From contig NZ_HG726024.1 of the NCBI RefSeq assembly GCF_000499785.1, forward strand, positions 1 to 64,000: a stretch of DNA of 64,000 nucleotides, in the 5' to 3' direction. This DNA comes from Bacteroides neonati (GTDB lineage: Bacteria > Bacteroidota > Bacteroidia > Bacteroidales > Bacteroidaceae). Numbering within the stretch: the first letter of the stretch is position 1; every line of letters begins with the position of its first letter. The translations under genes were made by a program, and so were the position numbers. Shown one piece after another: positions 44,061 to 53,380 of the stretch. The notes under the pieces were generated by a model. That model had not been told where the DNA came from and made no database searches. It saw only the letters and a list, made by a program, of their open reading frames with translations.

Positions 44061-44155
44061 ACCAAGACTATATACTCTTGTATTCAAGACACGCGTGCAG
44101 AGAAAAAGCTATTAACAGAAAGAAACCGTATTCTTTTATGATTATCCACTCACTA

Positions 44156-45201
44156 CTATTTCTTTTGCTTGACCAACATTACCACCGGATTGTCTTCTTC
44201 ATCCAACTTCGAGGCGATTTCTTTCAACTTACCATCTTGCAGTTGGTTTTTCTTGTAAACTTCAACAAGTTCGAATGCATTTAAACTAGCTATATTTTCG
44301 ATTTCGCGATTAATTGATTTTGCTGTCATGGCTACAGGTCTTTTTTCTGTATAGTCTCCATTGTATACGGTAGCTTGAAATATGGCTTTTTCTTCCTTGT
44401 CGTACATCAGTTCATCGGCATAGAATCCGTTGCCCTTCTCAAAGTTGAATACATTCTTAACGGCTTGCATAAAATAATAACGGTCAGTAGAAATACCCAT
44501 ATAAAGAAATACTGCCGGTTCCATGGTCTGTGCTGAGGGAATTCTTACTATGAAGGGGCTTAATGTTCCATCCGATGCATAGTTGTACAATGTATCGGCC
44601 GAGGTGTCCATCAGTGTGTATTTGCCTTGGCTTAAGCGTATCTGGTCTACGTAATTTGTAACGAAGTTATCTCTATCCGTCACAATCGGTGTGTTAATCG
44701 TTTGAAAAGGGATAAATATTTCACGGGTGATACTCCCATCCTGTTTTGATATAATAACATGGTATGATTTGGTTCTATCCTTTCCTTTACTATGATAATC
44801 CGACATATCATAGCCAATCAAATTAGACTTATCATAATCAAAAACAGACGAAACTTCGCGATCAATATTCAAACATCGCTTGAAACTTCCATAAAGATCG
44901 TACACCAAGATTTTATTTCCCGGCGACTTTATGAATACTTCACCATTATTTTCATCAAGAATCATCCCATTAATCCTTGCATATTCTTCCGCTCCTTGCC
45001 CTTGCCGGTTTATCTTTCTTACTCCCTTACCAGTTTGTCTGTCAAAAATAAAAATATCCCCATCATTGTTTCTGTTTTTCACCAATAAGTATTCTTTTCC
45101 TACATCCTGTACCGAACCTTGTGTAAGAAACTCGTCGGTAGTTTCGAGTGCAATATATTCCACATCCATAAAATCCTGAAGAATCAGTTCTTTTTTAGGA
45201 T
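44156..45201 (-). pseudogene. 6-bladed beta-propeller lipoprotein, C-terminal part cut off by an IS
   Basis: The open frame carries 347 codons of a beta-propeller protein of the Bacteroides 6-bladed family (blade motifs such as YLLVKNRNNDGDIFIFDRQTGKGVRKINRQGQG pattern, then GEVFIKSPGNKILVYDL). The methionine at 45169 is internal. Removing the IS (45202-46788) and one target copy joins it in frame to the signal peptide at 46903, giving SYPKKELILQDFMDVEYIAL across the junction, the family's conserved start. As it stands this part has no signal peptide and is presumably not exported. Such lipoproteins often accompany nutrient uptake systems; no function is proven. Confidence 0.8.
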
Positions 45202-46788
45202 CCTCAAATCCGCAGCTAATTTATAACTGATTCAAATAGCGATTTAATTCACCTAATAGTTCCTACTCGTAGCTTTTCCCCCTGCTTTTCTCCTTGATTT
45301 CAGGTTATAGGGCATAGCTTCCCCTTTCCCCAGTTAGCTGAAGGCATAAGTAATCCCACGAAAAGTTGTTTTTACGGACTCCAAAGCAACTTGTATGGTT
45401 TGTCGGAATAAATATTGAGTACCCATTGTCTGCCTGTCTTTACCCATTTCGCAGGAACTGTAATGAATCGAAAGATAAATCGTTTGACTCGGCTTACCGG
45501 TTCAATATCTTCAAACACGGCTGCAACCTTCTCAATAAGGTAAGCATAAAAGTTTTTAGCCATGGCTGTAAGTAGCAGGAATACTGTATTCTCTTTGAGG
45601 AATGAACAGGGAAGATGACTCCACCCGAAATCGTTATTCATCATGTCGAATGTTCTTTCACAGGCTCCACGAGCATTGTAGAAGAGTACAATGTCTTTTT
45701 CAGAACTTTCATGGTCATTGGTTAAGATGCACCGATAGGTGTATTCACCATCAAATAGGTCCAATTGGTTGTCCTTACGCTTTTGCCTTTGAATAACAAG
45801 TCGGTAGTTTTCTTCTTGCAAAAAGGAAGTAAAAGGTATGGAGGTCACTTCATAATTCTCGAAGTTGATTTCTTCTTTTTTCCAATCTGTGATTTTCGTC
45901 ATTTCTTCATACAGAGACTGACATTTGCCGGCTCGTATGTAGAACTTGTTGCAGTAGCCATGTGTCATACGGATAATCTCTTCCGAATAAGAACCACAGT
46001 CCATCCGGCAACGGTCTATGAATATTCCCCTATCGGCCAAACGACGAAAAGTCCGTTGGAGCGTATCCGCTTGACGAAAACGGACATTTGCGTTTGCGGC
46101 CCGATTTTCCACACCAACAATGTTACCACCAATAGTTGCCGTGCCGGGGAAATAACCACGTTTTTTCTTGTAAGAATACTGAGTGTCATACTTTTCTGTG
46201 GGAATAAACTGGTGGTCGAAGTCCAAGTTATAAAGCGTGTTTGGCTTGAGTTGTTCTGTTTGAAGGAGCATATCGAGCATCAAACTATTAAGCTGTTCCG
46301 CCTTATTGAAAGCATAGCTTGCTCCTTTTTGGGAAGTATAGTGGATATCCAATTCTGCGAGTTCTTTTATGCCTCTCAATAAAGTATCCGGACTGGGGAT
46401 TTCAGTATCCGGGCGTAATTCAAGATGTTTGCCAAGGTGTTTGCCGATATCTTCGATGTGGTCACCGCCGCAATAGTAGATCCAAAATAGGCTCGAAATA
46501 ATTTCGCTATATTGGTAACCGGCGTAGGAAGAACGTAATCCTAAAGATTTATCGATCACGGAATTCAGTCCTAAACGAGAAAATTCATCCATTGCGTAAA
46601 ATATACCCCCAAAAGGAGTGATATTATCTGATTTTATGGCTATTTTTGTTGTCATATGCACAAGTACCTTTATGGTTTGTTTGGTAGCACTAATTTAGGT
46701 GAATCTTGTGACATAACCAAACCTTGAGGATGTTATTCATCCTCAAGTGTTTGGATTCTCTGAAAATAATATGACTGCGGATTTAAGG
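45202..46788 (-). mobile_element. IS1380-like insertion sequence, copy 1
   Basis: A 1587-bp element with 14-base terminal inverted repeats (CCTCAAATCCGCAG at 45202 and the complement of CCTTAAATCCGCAG at the other end, one mismatch). Target duplication is 3-4 bases (GGAT/GAT on each side). It holds one transposase gene and a 10-bp-stem hairpin just inside the upstream end (46722-46746). It is inserted in the beta-propeller lipoprotein gene and is in opposite orientation to copy 2. Confidence 0.88.
45372..46655 (-). CDS. IS1380-family-like transposase, copy 1
   Basis: A 427-residue DDE transposase (ATG 46655; a GTG two codons upstream is possible). Likely catalytic residues are the Asp in NLDFDHQF, the Asp in CRMDCGSYSEE and the Glu in ARGACERTFDMMNNDFG, the last matching the YREKGxxE-like C1 region of DDE_Tnp_1 group enzymes. 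It is intact and its translation is identical to copy 2 at 50284-51567, so both copies may be active. Its N-terminus (TKIAIKSDNITPFGG) is typical of Bacteroides IS1380 elements. Confidence 0.9.
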   Translation of the reverse strand: MTTKIAIKSDNITPFGGIFYAMDEFSRLGLNSVIDKSLGLRSSYAGYQYSEIISSLFWIYYCGGDHIEDIGKHLGKHLELRPDTEIPSPDTLLRGIKELAELDIHYTSQKGASYAFNKAEQLNSLMLDMLLQTEQLKPNTLYNLDFDHQFIPTEKYDTQYSYKKKRGYFPGTATIGGNIVGVENRAANANVRFRQADTLQRTFRRLADRGIFIDRCRMDCGSYSEEIIRMTHGYCNKFYIRAGKCQSLYEEMTKITDWKKEEINFENYEVTSIPFTSFLQEENYRLVIQRQKRKDNQLDLFDGEYTYRCILTNDHESSEKDIVLFYNARGACERTFDMMNNDFGWSHLPCSFLKENTVFLLLTAMAKNFYAYLIEKVAAVFEDIEPVSRVKRFIFRFITVPAKWVKTGRQWVLNIYSDKPYKLLWSP

Positions 46789-46903
46789 GATAACTTTTCG
46801 AAACGTCGACAATGATGAGATTATCGTTTGATTGTTTCTCTCCTCCACATCCTGCCAATACTACCAACAGAATGACTGCTAAGATTGTTTTAATGTTTTT
46901 CAT
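46789..46903 (-). pseudogene. N-terminal fragment of the beta-propeller lipoprotein
   Basis: ATG 46903 opens a lipoprotein signal peptide (MKNIKTILAVILLVVLAGCGG, shown by its lipobox VLAGC with Cys19) followed by a short linker ending VDVSKSYP at the IS boundary. It is the start of the gene whose remainder lies at 44156-45201. A TAAGTTTG box on the reverse strand (46928-46921) precedes it. Confidence 0.8.
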
Positions 46904-46949
46904 ATCAATTGTTTTGCCTACAAACTTAAGAAAAATAATGGTTGATAAG

Positions 46950-47130
46950 GCTGTTTCCTATAAAGAATCCGAACCAAAAAACAGCCGGGTTATTGGCAGG
47001 GAATCTCTCCCGACAGCTGTTTCCTATAAAGAATCCGAACCAAAAAACAGCATCTTTCAGTGAAACACTTGAAAAATGCTGTCTTTGATTCGGATTCCAA
47101 TTTCCTTGTTCCGGACGGAGGAACAAGGAA
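46950..47130. repeat. Two identical 36-bp repeats with a 30-bp spacer, plus an inverted partial copy and a hairpin
   Basis: A 36-base sequence beginning GCTGTTTCC and ending AAAACAGC occurs at 46950-46985 and, without a mismatch, at 47016-47051; each copy has 7-bp complementary ends. A diverged inverted copy of its 3' half (GATTCGGATTC) lies at 47078-47099 and could pair with the second repeat into a stem of over 20 bp. Next comes the hairpin TTCCTTGTTCC / GGAACAAGGAA (about 47100-47128). This fills the gap between hcp and the lipoprotein gene. Confidence 0.7.
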
Positions 47131-47153
47131 ATGCGTTATATCTCTCTTTTTAC

Positions 47154-48788
47154 TTAGCTCAAAAATAGCTTCATATCTTCATCTACCGTACCAATGCCGG
47201 CTATTCCGAAGTTATCGACAAGCACCTTGGCTACATTGGGCGATAAGAATCCCGGGAGTGTTGGGCCTAAGTGAATGTTCTTAACTCCCAACGAAAGCAG
47301 AGCCAGCAATACAATCACCGCTTTTTGCTCGTACCATGCAATGTTGTAGGCAATGGGTAGCTCATTTACGTCGTTCAGCTCAAAAATCTCTTTCAGTTTC
47401 AGGGCAATAACGACCAAAGAATAGCTATCGTTGCACTGTCCGGCATCGAGTACACGGGGAATGCCGCCGATATCGCCCAATGGCAATTTATTGTAGCGGT
47501 ATTTGGCGCAACCGGCTGTTAGTATCACTGTATCTTTGGGTAGTTGTTCGGCAAACTCGGTATAGTAATTGCGGTCTTTCATGCGTCCGTCGCAACCTGC
47601 CATCACGAAGAACTTGCGGATAGCACCGCTCTTTACAGCATCTACCACCTTATCGGCCAAGGCGAATACCTGATTGTGGGCAAAACCACCGACAATCTCT
47701 CCTGTTTCTATTTCGGTAGGAGGAGCGCAGCGTTTGGCGTGCTCAATGAGCGCAGAGAAATCCTTTGAACCACCTGCGGGGCGGTCGGCAATGTGCTTGA
47801 ATGCGCCAAAACCTGATGATCCGGTAGTGTATACGCGGTCGGCATAGGTTGCATTCGGACGAGGCGGAACGATACAGTTGGTCGTGAAGAGGATGACTCC
47901 GTTGAAGCTTTCGAAATCAGACGTTTGTTTCCACCACGAGCTACCGTAGTTGCCCACAAAGTGGCTGTACTTTTTGAAAGCAGGGTAGTAGTGAGCCGGT
48001 AGCATTTCGCTATGCGTATAGACATCGACACCTGTTCCTTCGGTCTGTTCGAGCAGGTCTTGCATATCGCGCAGGTCGTGACCACTGATCAGGATAGCCG
48101 GACGGTTGCGTACGCCGAGGTTTACCTTCGTGATTTCGGGGTGGCCATAGGTCGATGTATTGGCTGTATCGAGCAGTGCCATTACCTTTACACCGTTTTC
48201 GCCACAGGTTAGCACCAAGCCTGTCAGCTCGTCGGCAGTGAGTGCATCGTTGGTGGTAGCCACCAAAGCTTCTTGTATGAAGGCACTGATTGATGGATCC
48301 TCGAATCCTAAGTTATAGGCGTGTTCGGCATAAGCGGCAATACCTTTCACACCGTAAATGAGCAGTTCGCGAAGCGAACGGATGTCTTCGTTTTGTGTAT
48401 TCAAGATGCCTACTGTGGCAGCTTTTGCCTCCATCTCTTCGAGGGTTTGTCCGGCAAAGCTCAAGCAGTCGCATGAGCAGGTATACTCTTTGCCGAGCGA
48501 TTGACGCACACGTTCGCGAATGGTGTAAGCCTCGCGAATCTTAGTCACAAAACGTTCTTTATCGAAGTTGGCATTGGTGATGGTCATAAACAAGCCATCA
48601 ATAATAAACTTATTGGCCTCGGGTAGCTCTTTTCCTTCTGCGCGCAGTGCAACAGTTAGTTTCGAAATTCCTTTGAGAAGATAAATCAGCAGATCCTGTA
48701 GACCGGCTACATCAGCGGTTTTGCCGCAAACACCTTTTACTGTACAGCCCTTTCCCAGAGCGGTTTCTTGACATTGATAACAGAACAT
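47154..48788 (-). CDS. hcp: Hybrid cluster protein (hydroxylamine/NO reductase)
   Basis: A 544-residue Hcp. The N-terminal cysteines C3, C6, C15 and C21 (CX2CX8CX5C) are the pattern of the class from strict anaerobes that binds a [4Fe-4S] cluster. Downstream CGENG, GCAKYRYNKL and CNDSYS supply ligands of the hybrid Fe-S-O cluster. Hcp reduces NO (and hydroxylamine) and protects against nitrosative stress. The gene lies between two inverted IS copies. Its promoter region has a TGTAACAGTTGTTACA operator identical to that in front of the Crp/Fnr gene at 60.4 kb. Confidence 0.96.
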   Translation of the reverse strand: MFCYQCQETALGKGCTVKGVCGKTADVAGLQDLLIYLLKGISKLTVALRAEGKELPEANKFIIDGLFMTITNANFDKERFVTKIREAYTIRERVRQSLGKEYTCSCDCLSFAGQTLEEMEAKAATVGILNTQNEDIRSLRELLIYGVKGIAAYAEHAYNLGFEDPSISAFIQEALVATTNDALTADELTGLVLTCGENGVKVMALLDTANTSTYGHPEITKVNLGVRNRPAILISGHDLRDMQDLLEQTEGTGVDVYTHSEMLPAHYYPAFKKYSHFVGNYGSSWWKQTSDFESFNGVILFTTNCIVPPRPNATYADRVYTTGSSGFGAFKHIADRPAGGSKDFSALIEHAKRCAPPTEIETGEIVGGFAHNQVFALADKVVDAVKSGAIRKFFVMAGCDGRMKDRNYYTEFAEQLPKDTVILTAGCAKYRYNKLPLGDIGGIPRVLDAGQCNDSYSLVVIALKLKEIFELNDVNELPIAYNIAWYEQKAVIVLLALLSLGVKNIHLGPTLPGFLSPNVAKVLVDNFGIAGIGTVDEDMKLFLS

Positions 48789-48821
48789 AGCTTTTGTTTT
48801 TTAGGGGTTAGTATTACGATG

Positions 48822-48866
48822 CAAATATCTATAAATAACAAATTGGGAGGTGTAACAGTTGTTACA
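48822..48866 (-). promoter_or_regulatory. hcp promoter with HcpR-type operator
   Basis: The operator TGTAAC-AGTT-GTTACA is at 48851-48866. The likely -7 box GATATTTG (complement of 48829-48822) lies 21 bases away, so the operator centre falls near -41, the class II activator position. There is no separate TTTG -33 box, consistent with dependence on an activator. Confidence 0.72.
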
Positions 48867-48967
48867 TTAGCCTTTTTATTTTTATTATGATCCATATCAT
48901 GTGTCGAATGTACCGTTGTGAACTTGCTTAATCTCTGTATGTTGGCGGAATGATGCTTGCTTCTGCC

Positions 48968-49075
48968 TAAAAAAAGGTGGCGGCTTTTTTCTAAAACCTC
49001 GCCGTCTTTTTTTATTTTCCCACCGTCTTTTTCAAAAAGCCCGCCGGATTTTTTTACTTTGTTTCCGGCTTTGCG
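48968..49075. repeat. Degenerate 21-22 base tandem repeat
   Basis: About five units of 21-22 bases in a row, each with a GC head (GTGGCGGC, CTCGCCGT, CCACCGTC, CCGCCGGA, TCCGGC) and a T- or A-rich tail. The array is related to that at 16262-16345. It lies between the divergent hcp and BACON-lipoprotein promoters. Confidence 0.55.
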
Positions 49076-49181
49076 AAATCTCACCTATATTAATAAAAAA
49101 GAGGGTTGTTATTTTTAAAACAATTGATTTTATTGATTCTCCGGAGGCAAGCATTTGTAACGTAGAATTAACATCTTAAAA

Positions 49182-49213
49182 TTTGTTTGCTCAATTTTTA
49201 ATTAATATCTTTG
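49182..49213 (+). promoter_or_regulatory. Promoter of the nuclease/TonB receptor operon
   Basis: TTTG (49182-49185), 20 bases, TATCTTTG (49206-49213): a full match. It drives the interrupted BACON lipoprotein gene and, before the IS insertion, probably the genes that follow. Confidence 0.7.
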
Positions 49214-49288
49214 TTTAATTAATGACCGCGTCGATAAAGTAATAAACATAATGTTATATATTCTCAATTTTAATTTAATTAAAACCTT

Positions 49289-50206
49289 ATGAAGAAGTTT
49301 AATTTTTTTAAGTTCGTGTCTGTAACAATGGCTGTATTGGCCTGTACACTTAACGTAAGTTGTGTCGATGATAATGATGACACTGAGGCTCCTTATCTGG
49401 AGGTATCGCCCAGTACATTATCATTTGATGCCAATGGAGTGCCGGTTGCAGGAAGTCAGGCATTTTTTCAGATATCGACCAATCGACACTGGACGGCAAC
49501 TGTTCAAAGTGAAAAATCATGGATCACACTTTCGGCTACCGAAGGAGAGGGCTCTGCCGATATTCAGGTAAGTATTCCTGAAGGTATCAACGATCAGGCA
49601 ACGGTAACGATTGCCATATCCAATAAAGTAGGTGCTTTAATGTCTCAAACCGTAACGATTGTGAGTGGAAGCGTATTGCCTGCTACTACAATCTATCGCG
49701 AAACGTTTGGTACAGCTGCTCCATCATCGAGTCCTTATCCGTTTGTTGACGCTTATACCGGCTGGGATAAGTCGGGCGAAGGCTCTTCAACAACCGAATA
49801 TACAGGTGTGGCTGCTTCGGTTCGTCAATCGGGCAAGCTAAGTGCCGGATACGAAGGTGCTTCGGGCGGAGCGAAACTTTTCTTTGGTTCAGGTGCTAAC
49901 TTTGTAATCAATAAGATTACGTTGCAAGAAGCCCAGACCAATCTGAAGTTAACGTTCGGCGGAAGTTACTCGAAAAATACAAACGGTGTTTATGACAACG
50001 TATTCAAACCCGAGCTGTTCCACGTCTATTTAAGTGCCGACGGTACTACATGGAGCAATGCGTTGACCTACGAAACCAAGCAAGCTGATGAGTATTGGGT
50101 GCTTGCAACCTCTCACTTTACTTTGAAGAATCCAACGACTACTCTTTATACCTTAAATCCGCAGTCATATTATTTTCAGAGAATCCAAACACTTGAGGAT
50201 GAATAA
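49289..50206 (+). pseudogene. BACON-domain lipoprotein, N-terminal part cut off by an IS
   Basis: A lipoprotein signal (lipobox LNVSC, Cys25) is followed by a BACON domain (about 38-130: LEVSPSTLSFDANGVPV ... ATVQSEKSWITLSA ... VTIAISN) and a beta-sandwich like choice-of-anchor domains (about 140-285). True gene sequence ends at 50150; the last 18 codons of the frame are IS sequence. The interrupted reading NPTTTLY joins in frame to IKYVADEASVFS at 51741, so this and 51741-53302 were one gene of about 815 codons. Confidence 0.82.
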
Positions 50207-51735
50207 CATCCTCAAGGTTTGGTTATGTCACAAGATTCACCTAAATTAGTGCTACCAAACAAACCATAAAGGTACTTGTGCATATGACAACAAAAATAGC
50301 CATAAAATCAGATAATATCACTCCTTTTGGGGGTATATTTTACGCAATGGATGAATTTTCTCGTTTAGGACTGAATTCCGTGATCGATAAATCTTTAGGA
50401 TTACGTTCTTCCTACGCCGGTTACCAATATAGCGAAATTATTTCGAGCCTATTTTGGATCTACTATTGCGGCGGTGACCACATCGAAGATATCGGCAAAC
50501 ACCTTGGCAAACATCTTGAATTACGCCCGGATACTGAAATCCCCAGTCCGGATACTTTATTGAGAGGCATAAAAGAACTCGCAGAATTGGATATCCACTA
50601 TACTTCCCAAAAAGGAGCAAGCTATGCTTTCAATAAGGCGGAACAGCTTAATAGTTTGATGCTCGATATGCTCCTTCAAACAGAACAACTCAAGCCAAAC
50701 ACGCTTTATAACTTGGACTTCGACCACCAGTTTATTCCCACAGAAAAGTATGACACTCAGTATTCTTACAAGAAAAAACGTGGTTATTTCCCCGGCACGG
50801 CAACTATTGGTGGTAACATTGTTGGTGTGGAAAATCGGGCCGCAAACGCAAATGTCCGTTTTCGTCAAGCGGATACGCTCCAACGGACTTTTCGTCGTTT
50901 GGCCGATAGGGGAATATTCATAGACCGTTGCCGGATGGACTGTGGTTCTTATTCGGAAGAGATTATCCGTATGACACATGGCTACTGCAACAAGTTCTAC
51001 ATACGAGCCGGCAAATGTCAGTCTCTGTATGAAGAAATGACGAAAATCACAGATTGGAAAAAAGAAGAAATCAACTTCGAGAATTATGAAGTGACCTCCA
51101 TACCTTTTACTTCCTTTTTGCAAGAAGAAAACTACCGACTTGTTATTCAAAGGCAAAAGCGTAAGGACAACCAATTGGACCTATTTGATGGTGAATACAC
51201 CTATCGGTGCATCTTAACCAATGACCATGAAAGTTCTGAAAAAGACATTGTACTCTTCTACAATGCTCGTGGAGCCTGTGAAAGAACATTCGACATGATG
51301 AATAACGATTTCGGGTGGAGTCATCTTCCCTGTTCATTCCTCAAAGAGAATACAGTATTCCTGCTACTTACAGCCATGGCTAAAAACTTTTATGCTTACC
51401 TTATTGAGAAGGTTGCAGCCGTGTTTGAAGATATTGAACCGGTAAGCCGAGTCAAACGATTTATCTTTCGATTCATTACAGTTCCTGCGAAATGGGTAAA
51501 GACAGGCAGACAATGGGTACTCAATATTTATTCCGACAAACCATACAAGTTGCTTTGGAGTCCGTAAAAACAACTTTTCGTGGGATTACTTATGCCTTCA
51601 GCTAACTGGGGAAAGGGGAAGCTATGCCCTATAACCTGAAATCAAGGAGAAAAGCAGGGGGAAAAGCTACGAGTAGGAACTATTAGGTGAATTAAATCGC
51701 TATTTGAATCAGTTATAAATTAGCTGCGGATGAGG
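50151..51735 (+). mobile_element. IS1380-like insertion sequence, copy 2
   Basis: A 1585-bp copy of the element at 45202-46788, in the opposite orientation. It begins CCTTAAATCCGCAG and ends CTGCGGATGAGG, lacking two T present in copy 1. The target duplication is TTATA (50146-50150 and 51736-51740). The subterminal hairpin CTTGAGGATG / CATCCTCAAG is at 50192-50216 and could block read-through into the transposase gene. It lies in the same direction as the interrupted operon. Confidence 0.9.
50284..51567 (+). CDS. IS1380-family-like transposase, copy 2
   Basis: A 427-residue transposase with a translation identical to copy 1 at 45372-46655; see that entry for catalytic residues. Starts at ATG 50284 or the GTG at 50278. 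Perfect identity of the two coding regions indicates very recent transposition or gene conversion. After its stop, 168 bases of IS sequence precede the terminal repeat. Confidence 0.9.
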   Translation: MTTKIAIKSDNITPFGGIFYAMDEFSRLGLNSVIDKSLGLRSSYAGYQYSEIISSLFWIYYCGGDHIEDIGKHLGKHLELRPDTEIPSPDTLLRGIKELAELDIHYTSQKGASYAFNKAEQLNSLMLDMLLQTEQLKPNTLYNLDFDHQFIPTEKYDTQYSYKKKRGYFPGTATIGGNIVGVENRAANANVRFRQADTLQRTFRRLADRGIFIDRCRMDCGSYSEEIIRMTHGYCNKFYIRAGKCQSLYEEMTKITDWKKEEINFENYEVTSIPFTSFLQEENYRLVIQRQKRKDNQLDLFDGEYTYRCILTNDHESSEKDIVLFYNARGACERTFDMMNNDFGWSHLPCSFLKENTVFLLLTAMAKNFYAYLIEKVAAVFEDIEPVSRVKRFIFRFITVPAKWVKTGRQWVLNIYSDKPYKLLWSP

Positions 51736-51740
51736 TTATA

Positions 51741-53302
51741 TTAAATATGTAGCAGACGAGGCTTCTGTATTCTCTATGGACGACCCAACACTGGTAACAG
51801 GTCCTGGTGGTCAGGAAGTGGTATTCGACAATACCCCTCAACCGGGCGAAGAGAAAGTGATTACCATCCCCGAGATGATTCAGGCAATGACAGCTGCCCA
51901 GACAGTACTTGATGCTACTGCCGACAGATTCTTTGAAGCCATCGTACAGAACGATACAGTGGGTGGAAACTATTCATTCAACAACCTTATTCTAACAACT
52001 GTAGGGGCTACAACAGCCGGCAACGGTATTACCCTCTATGGTAGCCAGGTAGAACCGACCGCTATCAAAGTGAACAAAGGCGATAAGGTGAAAGTAACCT
52101 TGTATAAAGGTCTGGCCAAACTCGTAAACTATAATGGTATGTACGAAGTAACCGGAGCCAAGGAAGATACATGGGCCAAGGTCGAAAAGATTGGTACTGC
52201 TACCGTAACACCTATCGTGATAACAGTCGACAAATTAGTCGACTATCAAGGAATGCCTGTTACCATTCAGAATGCAACCACTGCAACAGCGGGTGTTTGG
52301 GCTACGAATACAGACCTTTCTTCTCATAACTTTACTGTTCAAACGACTCCGTTCGTGGTGTTCTGTAAAAAGGGAGCCGGTGTTTTTGTCGATGCACCTT
52401 TCAATGCCGCAACAGGAGCGATCAGTGGACTTGCTGCAGTAAATAGAAACATTGGACAGCTTGTGCCGAGAGATCTGAATGATGTGAAGGCGTTTAATTC
52501 AACTAGTCCGCTTATTACTGCAGTCGATCCTACATCGCTTAGCTTTGATGCAGCAGGTGGTACTAAGACCATTCAAGTGACTATCTCTAATCAAGGCAGT
52601 AATACCCTTTCTGTAAGTGGACTGAGTGGTACACTATCTGCCTCTGTGAATAATTCGGTTGTTACGGTTACGGCAGCAGAAAATACTGGAGCTGCTGTTA
52701 GTCAGACCCTTTCTATTACGCTTCAAAACGGAAATACGGTAACTGTTCCGGTAGCACAAGCGGCCAAAAGTACAGGCAATACGACCACTTTATCAATGAC
52801 ATCTCAGAATATTATCGATGGAAAAACAGGAACGGTTGAGTTAGGTACTAATACTTATGGCTCACAAACCGTTGCCGATCTGAGTACTTGGTATACATGG
52901 GCTTCTAATAATATCAATTTTACCGGTACAAAAGTTTGTATAGCACCAGCTAATAATGGCGGCGGAATTCAAGTGCAAGGTAATGCCAGTGATGTGGCCA
53001 AACAAGGTATAATTGCCAATGCGACAGCTTTGCCAGCTATTCAATCAATGGTAATTGTATTGCGCGTAGCTGTTGCTAATCAGTATGAACCGGCATATAA
53101 CGTATATGCAGGAACCTCTGTAAATCCTTCGAAGTCAGATGCAACTATTAATAGGGTTTCTACTGTCGAAACCGTCGGTGACTATAAGGTATATACTCAA
53201 ACATTTGATTTTACAAATGGTAACTATAGCTATTTCAGCATTATTAATGATTTAGCCGGTGCATTATATATTGATTCGATTGCAATTACTTATAAGAAGT
53301 AA
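51741..53302 (+). pseudogene. DUF5689/BACON lipoprotein, C-terminal part cut off by an IS
   Basis: The remainder of the gene starting at 49289. The frame is open from the IS junction; the methionine at 51776 is internal. A DUF5689-like OB-fold segment (VDKLVDYQGMPVTIQNAT) is followed by a second BACON-like domain (DPTSLSFDAAGGTKTIQVTISN) and a C-terminal beta domain. With its signal peptide lost, any protein made from here would stay in the cytoplasm. A perfect palindromic terminator follows at 53326. Confidence 0.8.
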
Positions 53303-53325
53303 TATCATACAGTAGTCAATAAAAG

Positions 53326-53353
53326 GCTCTTGAGGAAATATTTCCTCAAGAGC
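53326..53353. terminator. Perfect 28-base palindrome after the BACON/DUF5689 gene
   Basis: GCTCTTGAGGAAATA is followed directly by its complement TTTCCTCAAGAGC, making a long hairpin 24 bases after the stop. There is no strong T-run, so it may end transcripts partly and stabilise upstream mRNA. Confidence 0.65.
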
Positions 53354-53380
53354 TTGATCATCTAATTTTATATTGATTAA

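Noticed and set aside
44156..45169. Independent gene starting at ATG 45169
   Set aside because: Conserved family sequence continues upstream of this methionine to the IS border and resumes on the other side with a signal peptide.
45765..46382. 205-codon frame antisense to the IS transposase, present in both IS copies
   Set aside because: It exists in both copies only because the element is duplicated; composition is that of a shadow of the transposase frame.
46950..47051. CRISPR array
   Set aside because: Only two repeats and one spacer, no cas genes in 64 kb, and a third partial copy is inverted, which CRISPR arrays do not show. Kept as an unexplained repeat.
46812..47063. Forward frame of 83 codons encoding a duplicated AVSYKESEPKNS peptide
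   Set aside because: The repetition is due to the 36-base DNA repeat (66-base period, divisible by three). The frame runs antisense through the lipoprotein signal peptide and has no coding features of its own.
51776..53302. Independent gene starting at ATG 51776
   Set aside because: The frame is open through the IS junction and joins the 5' fragment exactly; the methionine is internal to the interrupted lipoprotein.
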